A stretch of DNA of 64,000 nt from Armatimonadetes bacterium DC (GCA_001442985.1 LDYB01000012.1:1-64000), one strand, 5' to 3'. Shown: positions 18,036-27,820, numbered from the stretch's first letter. A program made the numbers and translations. The notes: generated from the letters alone by a model not told the origin.

Positions 18036-19379
18036 TTACCCCGCCTGCTGGAGCGCCGACCGTCGCAATACCTGCTGATAGACTGCCTCTGTGAGCGCCT
18101 CGCTACCCTCCAGTCGCGCCACCATCTGGAAATAGTCTTCCACCCACTCCAGATCGCTCATCCGGTACAGATGAAGCGGTGGCAAGCGGCTCTCCGCAAA
18201 AATCGGGATTCCCAGCGATTCGGCGCGGAGGCAGAAGTGGGCGTCTTCCCCTTTGTAAGGGACTCCCTTCACTTCGGCGAACGAGACGCCCCGCTCCAGC
18301 GCCTCGCGCCGTATCAGCGTACACGCCCCGCCGCCGTAAACCCGATACAAGCCGGGCGCCCGCACTAACGACTCTATAAAGTGCAGGCTACGCCGTTGTG
18401 CCTCCGCTTCAGGCAACGCCTGTCCCCGCACGGGGCGATAAAACTGGTACGGATGTCCCAACCACACATTGGGCAGGGGCGGATCGCCCGGCAGCCAGTT
18501 CGTCCAGAACACCGAGACCACAATTGGCGCCTCCTGCGCAATCAGATGCTTCAGATGGTTCGGGGCGACCACCAGATCGCTGTCCAGAATCCAGAGAGCG
18601 TCGTATCCTGCTTCGTAAGCATAACGAAGGATGCGGTCTTTGAGCGCGGCGAGCCGCCACACGATGCCCACTTCCCAGTGATGAGTGTGTTCTGTGCGCT
18701 GGTAGCCTGAGCCTGGCGCGGCGTGCCAGAGCGTTACGGAATGCTCCGCGCTTTCCGCGAACCCCTTCAGAATCTGCGTGGAGCGCGGGTCATCGTTGTT
18801 GTCCACAAACAGGTAGGCGACTTCCAGCCCCGCTGTGTCCAGCTGGCGTTGCGCCTCCAGAAACACCTGCAGAATTTCTGGCTGTTGACGCACGGGGGCG
18901 GCAATCAGCACCCGCTCACACGGCACTACCGCTCGTTGACGGTCATAGACCCCCACCCACCAGACTCCATCTTCGGGCAGAATTCCGAACTCGCGATGTG
19001 CCTGAAAGCCCCATTTCTGCCACTCAGACTCCCGAACCACCCCCAGCGGCGCGACGGCAACCACCCAGCGCGTCGTGAGCCGAAGCGCTTCCTCAAGCCG
19101 TTCACGGACGGTCTCCCCGGTGCCCAGCACCACCACCAGCTCATAATCAGGGCGCACCAGCCCCGGGGGCAAAAACGCCTGTCCTATCACCTGCCGTGCG
19201 TGCCCCAGCCAGTGGGTTTCGTCTGTGCCGTGAACCGTTGCATAGGGCAGATGATGCTGGAGTATGCGCGTGCTGTCGCCTCGCTCACACCCCAGGTCCA
19301 GCACCCGAATTGGCTCCCAGCGCCCGCACGGCAGGTTCTCCAGCGCCAGCTCCGCTAACCGCATGCGCAAAGTTTCCAT
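18036..19379 (-). CDS. Methyltransferase-like and glycosyltransferase-like fusion
   Basis: The 447-residue product has two parts. Residues about 20-150 resemble a class I SAM-dependent methyltransferase (VLDLGCERGDST motif I, then a VVVLGTGE strand), although later motifs are weak. Residues about 155-430 resemble a GT-A glycosyltransferase (ERVLIAAPVRQQPEIL start, VDNNDDP, a DXD-type metal site D266-S-D268 in LWILDSDLVV, and a C-terminal GEDAHFCLRAE segment). It may modify glycans. I do not know this combination as a standard family, so both labels are tentative. The start could also be the later ATG at MRLAEL. Confidence 0.65.
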   Translation of the reverse strand: METLRMRLAELALENLPCGRWEPIRVLDLGCERGDSTRILQHHLPYATVHGTDETHWLGHARQVIGQAFLPPGLVRPDYELVVVLGTGETVRERLEEALRLTTRWVVAVAPLGVVRESEWQKWGFQAHREFGILPEDGVWWVGVYDRQRAVVPCERVLIAAPVRQQPEILQVFLEAQRQLDTAGLEVAYLFVDNNDDPRSTQILKGFAESAEHSVTLWHAAPGSGYQRTEHTHHWEVGIVWRLAALKDRILRYAYEAGYDALWILDSDLVVAPNHLKHLIAQEAPIVVSVFWTNWLPGDPPLPNVWLGHPYQFYRPVRGQALPEAEAQRRSLHFIESLVRAPGLYRVYGGGACTLIRREALERGVSFAEVKGVPYKGEDAHFCLRAESLGIPIFAESRLPPLHLYRMSDLEWVEDYFQMVARLEGSEALTEAVYQQVLRRSALQQAG

Positions 19380-19411
19380 TCTGCTCTGAATTATCGGGAA
19401 ACAGCTCAGCC

Positions 19412-19433
19412 GAGTGCAGGGCGCTCTGCACTC
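19412..19433. other. Hairpin in divergent promoter region
   Basis: GAGTGCAG (19412-19419) pairs with CTGCACTC (19426-19433) about 16 bp upstream of the -10 box of the Uma2 gene. It could be an operator or the stem of a leader RNA of the leftward gene. Confidence 0.35.
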
Positions 19434-19449
19434 TCGCTACAGCGCATGG

Positions 19450-19455
19450 TATACT
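19450..19455 (+). promoter_or_regulatory. -10 box of Uma2 gene, near-leaderless
   Basis: GGTATACT ends 10 nt before the ATG at 19466, with no Shine-Dalgarno sequence. Confidence 0.55.
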
Positions 19456-19465
19456 ATTGAATATC

Positions 19466-20272
19466 ATGCCAGGCAAAACCCTGCCCAAAACAGCCCGAAC
19501 AGTCAAGCAATCCCGCCCGCCCCAGGCGGCAGCCGCGGAGACACCCCTCTGCGACCCCGATCTGGACGAGATGCTCGAACGCCTGCGCAATATTGAACTG
19601 ATAGAGGAGGACGGCGAGCCTTTGGAAAGCGACTGGCATGTGAAACAGATTCATCTGCTGGACGAAATCGTGCGTCAGCATCTGGGTGAACCCGACAACT
19701 ACTTCTGTGGCGGCAACATGTTTATCTATTACAGCCTCGAGCAAGCCGATGCGGTACGCGAGAACCGCGCCGCGTTTAAGGGTCCCGATTTCTTCGTTGT
19801 GCGCGGCGTGGACGGGCGCAAACCGCGCGTGTGCTGGGTCGCATGGCACGAAGGGGGGCGCTATCCCGACCTGGTATTCGAGCTGGTCTCACGAAAGACG
19901 GCTCGCAAGGACAAAGAGGAGAACCTTCAATTCTACGCGCAAGTGTTGCGCGTACCCGAATATTTCTGGTACGACCCCCTTCAGGACGAGTTGCGTGGTT
20001 TTCGGCTGAACGCGGCGCGGGCGGCGTATGAACCGATAGAGCCGAACGAGCGCGGCTGGCTCTGGAGCGCAATCCTGGAAGCGTACTGGGGCACATGGGA
20101 TGGCGAGTATAACGGTCGGCGGTATCGCTGGGTGCGCCTCTATCGCGCCGATGGCAGCCTCGTGCCCACCAAAGAGGAGCTGGTCACCCTGGAACGCCAG
20201 CGTGCCGAGCAAGCCGAAGCCGAGCTGCAACGACTCAAGAAACTGCTTCAGGAAAAGGGCATCGAGTCGTAG
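19466..20272 (+). CDS. Uma2 family protein with coiled-coil tail
   Basis: A 268-residue member of the Uma2 (DUF820) family, a PD-(D/E)XK nuclease-like fold common in cyanobacteria and other multi-copy hosts, with no settled function. The core includes GPDFFVVRGVDGRK, YPDLVFELVSRKT (the catalytic-type D and E) and VPEYFWYDPLQDELRGF. An extra N-terminal region of about 45 residues and a C-terminal coiled coil (LVTLERQRAEQAEAELQRL) frame it. The ATG at 19466 is set by the -10 box 10 nt upstream. Confidence 0.85.
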   Translation: MPGKTLPKTARTVKQSRPPQAAAAETPLCDPDLDEMLERLRNIELIEEDGEPLESDWHVKQIHLLDEIVRQHLGEPDNYFCGGNMFIYYSLEQADAVRENRAAFKGPDFFVVRGVDGRKPRVCWVAWHEGGRYPDLVFELVSRKTARKDKEENLQFYAQVLRVPEYFWYDPLQDELRGFRLNAARAAYEPIEPNERGWLWSAILEAYWGTWDGEYNGRRYRWVRLYRADGSLVPTKEELVTLERQRAEQAEAELQRLKKLLQEKGIES

Positions 20273-20377
20273 CGCCCTTGTTTCGAGCAGGCGCCCCCAC
20301 AGGCGTGGGAACGCCTCGGCAAAAAGCCCTGTCGCGAGCGGGTATCATATGGAATAGCCCTGCATGTGGAGGGAACG

Positions 20378-23300
20378 ATGATTGTACGCGAATGGCTCAA
20401 GAAACTGCTGGACCCGACGGAGCGTGAAGTCAAACGGCTCTGGCCCGTAGTGCATAAAATCAACGCCTTAGAACCTGAAATTCAGAAACTGACCAACGAA
20501 CAGCTGCGTGCGAAAACCGACGAATTCAAGAAGCGCCTTCAGGACGGCGCAACGCTGGACGATATTTTGCCTGAGGCGTTCGCGGTGGTGCGTGAGGCGG
20601 CGCGCCGCACGCTCAACATGCGCCACTTCGATGTGCAGCTGCTGGGGGGGATTGTGCTTCATCAGGGGCGCATCGCCGAGATGAAGACCGGCGAAGGGAA
20701 AACCCTCGTCGCCACGCTTCCTCTCTATCTGAACGCGCTTCTGGGCAAGGGCGTGCATCTGGTCACAGTCAACGATTACCTCGCCCGCCGCGACGCCGTG
20801 TGGATGGGTCCGATCTATCACCTGCTGGGGCTGAGCGTCGGCGTGATTCAGGGGCAAAGCGCCGAACATGATGAGCGCGGCGGCTCGTATATCTACGAAC
20901 CAGGCTATGTCCACCCCGACCCACGCTACCTGCACCTGCGCGAGGTCAGCCGCAAGGAAGCCTACGCCGCCGACATCACCTACGGCACCAACCACGAGTT
21001 CGCCTTCGACTACCTGCGCGATAACATGGTCTTCTCGGTGGACGACCTCGTGCAGCGCGAACTCTACTACGCGATTATCGACGAGGTGGACAGCATTCTG
21101 ATTGACGAGGCGCGAACGCCCCACATCATCTCAGGGCAGATTCAGGAAGACCTCTCCATCTATCAGCGGGTGGACTCCTATGTGCGGCGGCTCCAGCCCG
21201 GACGCGACTATGTGGTGGACGAAAAGCACCACAGCGTCACGCTCACCGAAGAGGGGATCGAGCGCCTGGAGCAGATGATGGGCGTGCGCAACCTTGCCGA
21301 AGAGGTGGAGCTGATGCCCTACATCAACGCCGCCCTCAAAGCGCACGGCTACTTCAAGAAAGATGTGCATTATGTGGTGCGCAACGGCGAAATCATTATC
21401 GTCGATGAGTTCACCGGGCGCCTGATGCACGGGCGCCGCTTCAGCGACGGCATCCATCAGGCGCTGGAAGCTAAAGAGGGCGTGCCCATCAAGCAAGAGA
21501 GCCAGACGATTGCCGTCGTCACCTTCCAGAACTACTTCCGACTCTACCAGAAACTGGCGGGCATGACGGGCACTGCCAAAACCGAAGAGGAAGAGTTCCG
21601 CAAAATCTATGGCATGGATGTCGTCTGCATCCCCACGCATCGCCCGATGATCCGAATTGACCACCCCGATGTCGTCTACAAAACTCTGGAGGCGAAGTTG
21701 CGGGGGATTGCGCTGGAGATTCTGCGCCTTTACACCAAGCAGCAGCCCGTGCTGGTCGGCACGCGCTCGATTGAGATGTCGGAGGTCGTCTCCTCGCGGC
21801 TGACTTTTGATAAACTGCAGATGCTGGTGTTGATTGAGCGGGCGCGTCGCGCGCTGGAAGAAGCCAAAGACATCGACAAGAAACAGCGCGAGGACTGGCG
21901 CAAGACGCTTCTGATGCCCTTGAACGCGCTCTCGATGCGCCAGATTACGCCCATCCTGCGGGCGCTGAACCTGCCCACCAGCCCCACCGACCCCGCGCAT
22001 GTGAAGTGGTTTCTGGAACACTGGGAGCTGCCCGAGGAGAACGCCCAGTATTTCATCGAGGCGATGGAGCATGGTATCCCCCACAATGTGCTGAACGCGA
22101 AGTATCACGAGAAAGAGGCGCGCATTATCGCCGAAGCGGGTCGCAAGGGCGCCGTGACCATCGCCACGAACATGGCGGGGCGCGGCGTGGACATCCTGCT
22201 GGGTGGCTCCATCGTCAAAAGCGACGAAAACGAATCGGAGCAGACCGAAGCGGAGGCGCAGGCACAGGAGGCGGAGCTGCTCTCCTTCCGACGCGGGGGT
22301 AAAGAGCGCGCCGCGCCGCCCCTGCCCCTCTCGGAACAGGAGCGCTCCAAAGCCGCCGAAGAGGTGCGCAAACTCGGCGGACTCTATGTGCTGGGCACAG
22401 AACGCCACGAAAGCCGACGCATCGATAACCAGTTGCGCGGACGCGCCGGGCGTCAGGGCGACCCCGGCGAATCGCGCTTCTTCCTCTCGCTGGACGATGA
22501 GCTGATCCGACTCTTCGGCGAGAACCTGCGCAATAGCCCGCTGCTCAAAGGCTGGCCCGAAGATGAACCCCTCGAAGCCAAAATGCTCTCCAGAGCCATC
22601 GAGAACGCCCAGAAGCGCGTGGAGCTCCACAACTTCTCGATGCGCAAGTATGTGTTGCAGTATGACGATGTGCTGAACAATCAGCGCCAGCTCATCTATC
22701 GCATGCGGCGCGAAATCCTGTTCGGCATCGACACGCGCGAGAAGGCGCTCAAGTTCATCCGCGAGATGCTGGAAGAGGTCATCAACGAGTACGCGCCGCG
22801 CAACCTGCCTCCCACCGAGTGGGATATGCAGGGTCTCTATCAGCGGCTCAACACGATCTTCCCGCTGGAGTTTTACATCAAGCCCGACGACTTCCACTTC
22901 AACCGTCACGATGTGATGGTGGAGCAGATTCTGGAGTGGGCGGAGCAAGCCTATCAGTGGCGCGAGGAGCAGCTCACGCCCGAAATTATGCGCGAGCTGG
23001 AGCGCTACTTCATGCTCCAGATTATCACGCGCCGCTGGGTGGAGCATCTGGCGTCGATGGACTACCTGCGTGAGGGGATCGGCTTGCGCGGCTACGGGCA
23101 GATTGACCCGCTGGTCGCCTACAAGCAGGAGGCGGCGAAGGTGTTCGCCGAAACGCTGGCGGGCATCCGCAACGATGTGGTGATGGCGCTGTTCCACGCG
23201 CAGGTCGTGCCCCAGCAGCCGCAGACGGTGGTGCGCATTCACGACGGCAGCCCGAACCCTGCCACCGCCGCACCCGCCGCACGCCCTGCCGTCCAGCGTC

Positions 23301-23416
23301 TGAACGACGACGGCGAACCTGTCCTCCAGCCAGCGGGCAAAGTCGGGCGCAACGACCCCTGCCCCTGCGGTAGCGGCAAGAAATACAAAAAGTGCTGCTA
23401 CCCGAAGTATGGGTGA
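20378..23416 (+). CDS. secA: Preprotein translocase ATPase SecA, long form
   Basis: SecA drives export of unfolded proteins through SecYEG. The 1012-residue protein has the DEAD motor (MKTGEGKTLVATLP Walker A near residue 105, IDEVDSILIDEARTP Walker B), preprotein-binding domain, helicase domain 2 (TNMAGRGVDILLGG, RGRAGRQGDPGES), wing and scaffold domains, and a C-terminal zinc motif CPCGSGKKYKKCC that binds SecB or lipids. About 100 extra residues lie in motor domain 2 between LVGTRSIEMSEVVSSRL and HGIPHNVLNAK; Thermus-type SecA has an insert at this place. The ATG at 20378 follows GGAGGG. Confidence 0.97.
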   Translation: MIVREWLKKLLDPTEREVKRLWPVVHKINALEPEIQKLTNEQLRAKTDEFKKRLQDGATLDDILPEAFAVVREAARRTLNMRHFDVQLLGGIVLHQGRIAEMKTGEGKTLVATLPLYLNALLGKGVHLVTVNDYLARRDAVWMGPIYHLLGLSVGVIQGQSAEHDERGGSYIYEPGYVHPDPRYLHLREVSRKEAYAADITYGTNHEFAFDYLRDNMVFSVDDLVQRELYYAIIDEVDSILIDEARTPHIISGQIQEDLSIYQRVDSYVRRLQPGRDYVVDEKHHSVTLTEEGIERLEQMMGVRNLAEEVELMPYINAALKAHGYFKKDVHYVVRNGEIIIVDEFTGRLMHGRRFSDGIHQALEAKEGVPIKQESQTIAVVTFQNYFRLYQKLAGMTGTAKTEEEEFRKIYGMDVVCIPTHRPMIRIDHPDVVYKTLEAKLRGIALEILRLYTKQQPVLVGTRSIEMSEVVSSRLTFDKLQMLVLIERARRALEEAKDIDKKQREDWRKTLLMPLNALSMRQITPILRALNLPTSPTDPAHVKWFLEHWELPEENAQYFIEAMEHGIPHNVLNAKYHEKEARIIAEAGRKGAVTIATNMAGRGVDILLGGSIVKSDENESEQTEAEAQAQEAELLSFRRGGKERAAPPLPLSEQERSKAAEEVRKLGGLYVLGTERHESRRIDNQLRGRAGRQGDPGESRFFLSLDDELIRLFGENLRNSPLLKGWPEDEPLEAKMLSRAIENAQKRVELHNFSMRKYVLQYDDVLNNQRQLIYRMRREILFGIDTREKALKFIREMLEEVINEYAPRNLPPTEWDMQGLYQRLNTIFPLEFYIKPDDFHFNRHDVMVEQILEWAEQAYQWREEQLTPEIMRELERYFMLQIITRRWVEHLASMDYLREGIGLRGYGQIDPLVAYKQEAAKVFAETLAGIRNDVVMALFHAQVVPQQPQTVVRIHDGSPNPATAAPAARPAVQRLNDDGEPVLQPAGKVGRNDPCPCGSGKKYKKCCYPKYG

Positions 23417-23489
23417 TGTCCTGAAAGGCTTCACCTGCTCTCTTGCAAAGAACTGGGGTATCAGGCAACAGGATGCCCAAGCGACGGGG

Positions 23490-23512
23490 AGCCAGCGCAG
23501 GCTGGCTTCTTC
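23490..23512 (+). terminator. Terminator after secA, remnant of a palindromic repeat
   Basis: AGCCAGC-GCAG-GCTGGCT (23490-23507) followed by TCTTCT. The hairpin and the downstream GAGGAACGG stretch resemble part of the palindromic element at 31578-31700. Confidence 0.65.
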
Positions 23513-23540
23513 TAATAGAGGAACGGGCTACCCCATCAGG

Positions 23541-23546
23541 TACACT
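23541..23546 (+). promoter_or_regulatory. -10 box of purL, leaderless start
   Basis: GGTACACT ends 7 nt before the purL ATG; no Shine-Dalgarno sequence is present. Confidence 0.55.
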
Positions 23547-23553
23547 TATACCG

Positions 23554-25812
23554 ATGGTCAGCACGAGCCGTTCCCCTGAGGTGTGGCGTTCGATGGGACT
23601 GACGGACGCCGAGTACGCACGCATCGTCGAGTTGCTCCAGCGCGAACCCACCGACACCGAGCTGGGCATGTTCGCCGTGATGTGGTCGGAACACTGTGGC
23701 TACAAGTATTCGCGCCCCGTGTTGCGCCTGTTCAAAAAGTACCGCGAGGCGCTGGAGGGCGCGGGCTTTGAAAACGCGGGCGTCGTGCCGCTGGACGAGC
23801 AGTACGGGATTGCGATGAAGGTGGAGAGCCACAATCACCCCTCGGCGGTGGAACCCCATCAGGGTGCGGCGACGGGCGTGGGGGGCATCATTCGCGACAT
23901 CTTCACGATGGGCGCCCGCCCGATTGCCATCTTAGACTCCCTGCGATTCGGTCCGCTGGACGAGGCACGCAACCGCTACCTGTTTGAGCATGTGGTGGAG
24001 GGCATCTCCAGCTACGGCAACTGCATCGGCGTGCCCACCGTCGCAGGTGAGGTCTACTTCCACCCCTGCTATTCAGGCAACCCGCTGGTGAACGCGATGG
24101 CGGTGGGCGTCGTGCCGCTGAACCGCATCGTAAGCGCCCGCGCCGATGTGCCCGGCAGCGCGGTGATGTATGTCGGCGCCAGCACAGGACGCGACGGCAT
24201 CCACGGCGCCACCTTCGCCTCCGAAACACTGGACGAAGACAGTGAACAGAAGCGCCCCAATGTGCAGATTGGCGACCCCTTCATGGAGAAACTGCTGATT
24301 GAAGCCACCTTAGAGGCGCTGGAGACGGGCGCCGTGCTGGGCATGCAAGACATGGGCGCGGCAGGGCTGACCTGCACCACCTGCGAGCCGACCTCCAAAT
24401 CGGGTACGGGCGTGGAGATTGACACCGCCCTCGTGCCCACACGCGAACCCGACATGACCCCCTACGAGATTATGCTCTCCGAGTCGCAGGAGCGGATGCT
24501 GCTCTATGTGCAGGCGGAGCGCGAAGAGGAAGTCGCCCGCGTGTTCCGCAAGTGGGGGCTGAACGCCGTTGTGATCGGGCGCGTGATAGAGGAACCCATC
24601 CTGCGCGTGCGCCATCATGGCGAGGTGGTCGCCGAAATCCCGCCCGATTACCTCACCAAACAGTGCCCCGTCTACTATCTGGAGACGCAGGAGCCCGAGT
24701 ACCTGCGCGAGGTGCAGAATTTGGACCTGAGCGCCCTGCCCGATGTGGAGTCGCCCGAAGCGGCGCTGCTCCAGCTGCTGGAGTCGCCCAACATCGCCAG
24801 CAAGCGCTGGGTTTTCGAGCAGTACGACTGGCTGGTGGGCACGCAGACCGTCGTGCCGCCCGGCGAGGGCGACGCGGCGGTGTTGCGCGTGCGCGGTTCC
24901 CAGAAAGGGATTGCGCTCAAAATTGACTGCAACAGCCGCTACTGCTATCTGCATCCCTATCGTGGGGGGCAACTGGCGGTGGCGGAGGCGGCGCGCAATG
25001 TGGCGTGTACGGGCGCCATGCCCCGCGCCATCACCGACTGCCTCAACTTCGGCAACCCCCAGCGCCCTGAGATTTTCTATCAGTTTGAGCAGGCGGTTCA
25101 CGGGATTGCCGACGCCAGCGAGTATTTCGGCACGCCCGTGATTTCGGGCAATGTGAGCTTCTACAACGAGAGCGAGCGCGGTGCGGTCTACCCCACCCCC
25201 ACGATTGGCATGCTGGGCGTGCTGGAGCGAGCGGAAGACGCCCTTCAGGCAGGGTTCCGCGAGGCGGGGCTGGCGGTGCTGCTCGTTCAGCCGCCTGCGT
25301 GGGACGACCCTCATCTGGGGCTGGGCGGGAGCGAGTATCTGAGTGTGATTCACGGGCTGGAGCGCGGCATACCCCCCACCCTGCTGCTGGACGCCGAGGC
25401 GCAACTGCACCGCTTTCTGGTGGCGTGCGCACGCCAGCGGCTTGTGCGCTCGGCACACGATATCAGTGAGGGCGGCTTCGCCGTCGCGCTGACCGAATCG
25501 GCGCTGATTGGCAACTGCGGCGTGCAGGTGAATCTGCCGCACGAAGCGTTCCGCTGGGCGCAGGGGCGACGCGATGCGATTCTGTTCAGCGAAGCGCAAA
25601 CGCGAGTCATCCTCTCCGCGTCGAACGAGGCGGTTCCCGCCATTCAGAGCATGGCACAGGCGCACGGGCTGGCGTGCTATCGGATTGGCGAAACAGGCGG
25701 CGAGGAGGTGGCGATTGCTTACGAGGGCGAGCCGCTGATCCGCCTGAGCCTGCAGGCGTGTCGCAACGCTTACGAGAACGCCATCCCCCGCTGGATGGAA
25801 CGGCGAGTCTGA
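23554..25812 (+). CDS. purL: Phosphoribosylformylglycinamidine synthase PurL
   Basis: PurL, with PurQ and PurS, converts FGAR to FGAM using ATP and glutamine-derived ammonia in purine synthesis. The 752-residue protein is the small, PurQ/PurS-dependent type. Conserved segments include MWSEHCGYKYSRP, the ESHNHPSAVEPHQGAATGVGG ATP site, MGARPIA, AHDISEGGFAVAL in the second half, and a repeated AIR-synthase-like architecture. The ATG at 23554 begins just before the conserved N-terminus and follows a -10 box by 7 nt. No other pur gene is nearby. Confidence 0.96.
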   Translation: MVSTSRSPEVWRSMGLTDAEYARIVELLQREPTDTELGMFAVMWSEHCGYKYSRPVLRLFKKYREALEGAGFENAGVVPLDEQYGIAMKVESHNHPSAVEPHQGAATGVGGIIRDIFTMGARPIAILDSLRFGPLDEARNRYLFEHVVEGISSYGNCIGVPTVAGEVYFHPCYSGNPLVNAMAVGVVPLNRIVSARADVPGSAVMYVGASTGRDGIHGATFASETLDEDSEQKRPNVQIGDPFMEKLLIEATLEALETGAVLGMQDMGAAGLTCTTCEPTSKSGTGVEIDTALVPTREPDMTPYEIMLSESQERMLLYVQAEREEEVARVFRKWGLNAVVIGRVIEEPILRVRHHGEVVAEIPPDYLTKQCPVYYLETQEPEYLREVQNLDLSALPDVESPEAALLQLLESPNIASKRWVFEQYDWLVGTQTVVPPGEGDAAVLRVRGSQKGIALKIDCNSRYCYLHPYRGGQLAVAEAARNVACTGAMPRAITDCLNFGNPQRPEIFYQFEQAVHGIADASEYFGTPVISGNVSFYNESERGAVYPTPTIGMLGVLERAEDALQAGFREAGLAVLLVQPPAWDDPHLGLGGSEYLSVIHGLERGIPPTLLLDAEAQLHRFLVACARQRLVRSAHDISEGGFAVALTESALIGNCGVQVNLPHEAFRWAQGRRDAILFSEAQTRVILSASNEAVPAIQSMAQAHGLACYRIGETGGEEVAIAYEGEPLIRLSLQACRNAYENAIPRWMERRV

Positions 25813-25843
25813 ACACAACAACCTGACAGGCGTCTATTAAAGT

Positions 25844-27226
25844 ATGCAATCCTCCTTGCGTGAGCGATTGGCACATTTGTTGCGCCGTGCGGGGCTAAGC
25901 GCCCACAAAAGCGAGATAGAGCGCCTGCTCCCGCTGGGGATTGAGGGCGCGGTGGACGCCCTGCTTGCGTTTGACCAGCAGCCGGAAACGATTGATGACG
26001 AGGCAATCCTCCAGCTTCTGCGCGGCGACTCGCCCCGACTCCAGCCCCCGATGGTCGCCAACTGGTGGCTCTATCGGATGCTGGTTACCCAGCGCCCGAT
26101 GCAGGAACGCATGGCACTCTTCTGGCACAACCACTTCGCCACTTCCGCCAGCAAGGTCGGCGACGGCAACCTGATGCTGATGCAAATTCAGATGTTCCAG
26201 CGGCTGGCGCTGGCGGACTTCAAAACGCTGGTGCTGGAAGTCAGCAAAGACCCCGCGATGCTGGTGTGGCTGGACGGCGTGCGGAATGTGAAGGGGAAGC
26301 CGAACGAAAACTTCGCCCGCGAGCTGCTGGAACTGTTCACGATGGGGATTGGACACTACACCGAGCGCGACATTCAGGAGGCGGCGCGCGCCTTCACGGG
26401 ATGGTCGTTCAGTCGGGTGACGCGCAGTTTCGTGTTCAACCGCGCCCAGCACGACGACGGCGAAAAAGAGTTTCTCGGCAAACGCGGGCGCTTCAGTGGC
26501 GAAGATATCGTTCAGATGGCGGTGGAGCATCCTGCAACGGCGCCCTTTATCGCACGCAAATTTTATCGCCTCTTTATTAATGATGTAGACCCAGTGGACG
26601 AGCGCACGGTGCAGGCACTGGCGAAGGAGTTCACCCAATCGGGCTACAGCACACGCGCGCTGATGCGCAAACTGCTGCTCTCCGAAGCGTTCTGGAGCCC
26701 GCGCAACTATCGTCGGCGTATCAAAAGTCCTGTGGAGTTCGTGGTGGGCACGCTGCGCCAGGTGGGCATTGGGGAGCGCTTGCGCCAGCTGAACCTGAGC
26801 AGCGGCGTGGGACAGCGCGCGGTGGTCGCCTACCTGCGTCTCGTGAACCAGTGGACGCGCCGAATCGGACAGGCACTGCTCTACCCGCCTGATGTGGCAG
26901 GCTGGGAGTGGGGCACCGCGTGGATCAGCAGTCAGACGATGCTGGAGCGTATGCGCTTCGCCGAGGTGATAGTGCCGAACCGTGGTCCGCTGGGGTTTCA
27001 AACCCTGCGCGAGCTGCTGGGCACGGAGCCACCGCGCACCATAGAGGGCTTCATAGACCGCCTCGGCGAGGTGCTGGATGTAGCGCTGAGCAAGGAAACA
27101 CGCGAGAAGTTGCAGGAGTACCTGCAAAAGCGAGGGGGCGTCACGGCTCTGGCACGCGCCGACCGTACCGTTGTGCAGGGCATCCTGCAGATTGTGTTCG
27201 CCAGCCCCGAATTCCAGATGTTGTGA
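25844..27226 (+). CDS. DUF1800 family protein
   Basis: A 460-residue protein with typical DUF1800 features: LRRAGLSAHKSEIERLL near the start, LFWHNHFATS, NENFARELLELFTMGIG, YTERDIQEAARAFTGW and WGTAWISSQTMLERM. The family is widespread in Planctomycetes, Armatimonadota and others, often next to DUF1501 genes, but its biochemical role is unknown. No DUF1501 partner is present here. No signal peptide is visible. It lies 31 bp after purL and may share its transcript. Confidence 0.88.
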   Translation: MQSSLRERLAHLLRRAGLSAHKSEIERLLPLGIEGAVDALLAFDQQPETIDDEAILQLLRGDSPRLQPPMVANWWLYRMLVTQRPMQERMALFWHNHFATSASKVGDGNLMLMQIQMFQRLALADFKTLVLEVSKDPAMLVWLDGVRNVKGKPNENFARELLELFTMGIGHYTERDIQEAARAFTGWSFSRVTRSFVFNRAQHDDGEKEFLGKRGRFSGEDIVQMAVEHPATAPFIARKFYRLFINDVDPVDERTVQALAKEFTQSGYSTRALMRKLLLSEAFWSPRNYRRRIKSPVEFVVGTLRQVGIGERLRQLNLSSGVGQRAVVAYLRLVNQWTRRIGQALLYPPDVAGWEWGTAWISSQTMLERMRFAEVIVPNRGPLGFQTLRELLGTEPPRTIEGFIDRLGEVLDVALSKETREKLQEYLQKRGGVTALARADRTVVQGILQIVFASPEFQML

Positions 27227-27301
27227 ACAAAACCGAGAAACAAGCGTCTGCAGGCGTGCAGGGGCTAATCCCTGAACTCAACCCTTAAGGAGGTGTTTGA
27301 A

Positions 27302-27820
27302 ATGAGCAACCGCAAACTGCTGTGGCTGTGCGCTCTGGGCGCAATCGCCGCGATTGCCTTCGCGCAGACGGTTACCGTGCGTGGCGCGGCAGGACGCGGT
27401 GCCGCAGGGGCGCCCAACGCCGATCGCCCGAATGCGCGCTTCGACTTCCATGTCGCGCAGTTCACCTACAACGACCAGACTCGCGTGCGCGGACAGTTCA
27501 ACTTCTCGTTCCGCGGCGAGCGTCTCGTAGAGATTGCTATACGCGAGGTCGGGCGCTTCGGCGCGAACATGGACACGGGCGTCGCCGAGTTCTCGGGACC
27601 TGCGATTGCGGTCATCCGCACACGGGAAGGCGTGCGCCGCGAGCGCGGGATTGCCTTCGTGCGGGTGCAGGATAACCGCGGTCCTGATCAGACTGAAGGC
27701 GACCCTGACACAATCACTGTCGCCTTCCGACCGCGCCCCGACGCTGACCCCATCTTCACCTACCGTGGCGTGGTCAAAGCGGGCGACATCAAGGTCTTCG
27801 AGCGCACAGGCAGTCGGTAG
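27302..27820 (+). CDS. Small secreted protein of unknown function
   Basis: The 172-residue protein starts with a Sec-type signal peptide (KLLWLCALGAIAAIAFAQ, cleavage likely after AFA or FAQ). A Gly/Ala-rich linker and a basic beta-rich domain follow (FDFHVAQFTYNDQTRVRGQ, ITVAFRPRPDADPIFTYRG). I do not recognise the family, although the pattern resembles small proteins carrying a post-COAP-like beta sandwich. AAGGAGGT about 10 nt upstream favours the ATG at 27302 over the GTG at 27293. It follows the DUF1800 gene by 75 bp. Confidence 0.7.
   Translation: MSNRKLLWLCALGAIAAIAFAQTVTVRGAAGRGAAGAPNADRPNARFDFHVAQFTYNDQTRVRGQFNFSFRGERLVEIAIREVGRFGANMDTGVAEFSGPAIAVIRTREGVRRERGIAFVRVQDNRGPDQTEGDPDTITVAFRPRPDADPIFTYRGVVKAGDIKVFERTGSR

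Noticed and set aside
21131-23434. Long leftward open frame inside secA
   Set aside because: It is a mirror frame of secA caused by high GC at third codon positions; its translation has no known motif and secA is intact. The same holds for long antisense frames in carB, purL and the DUF1800 gene.
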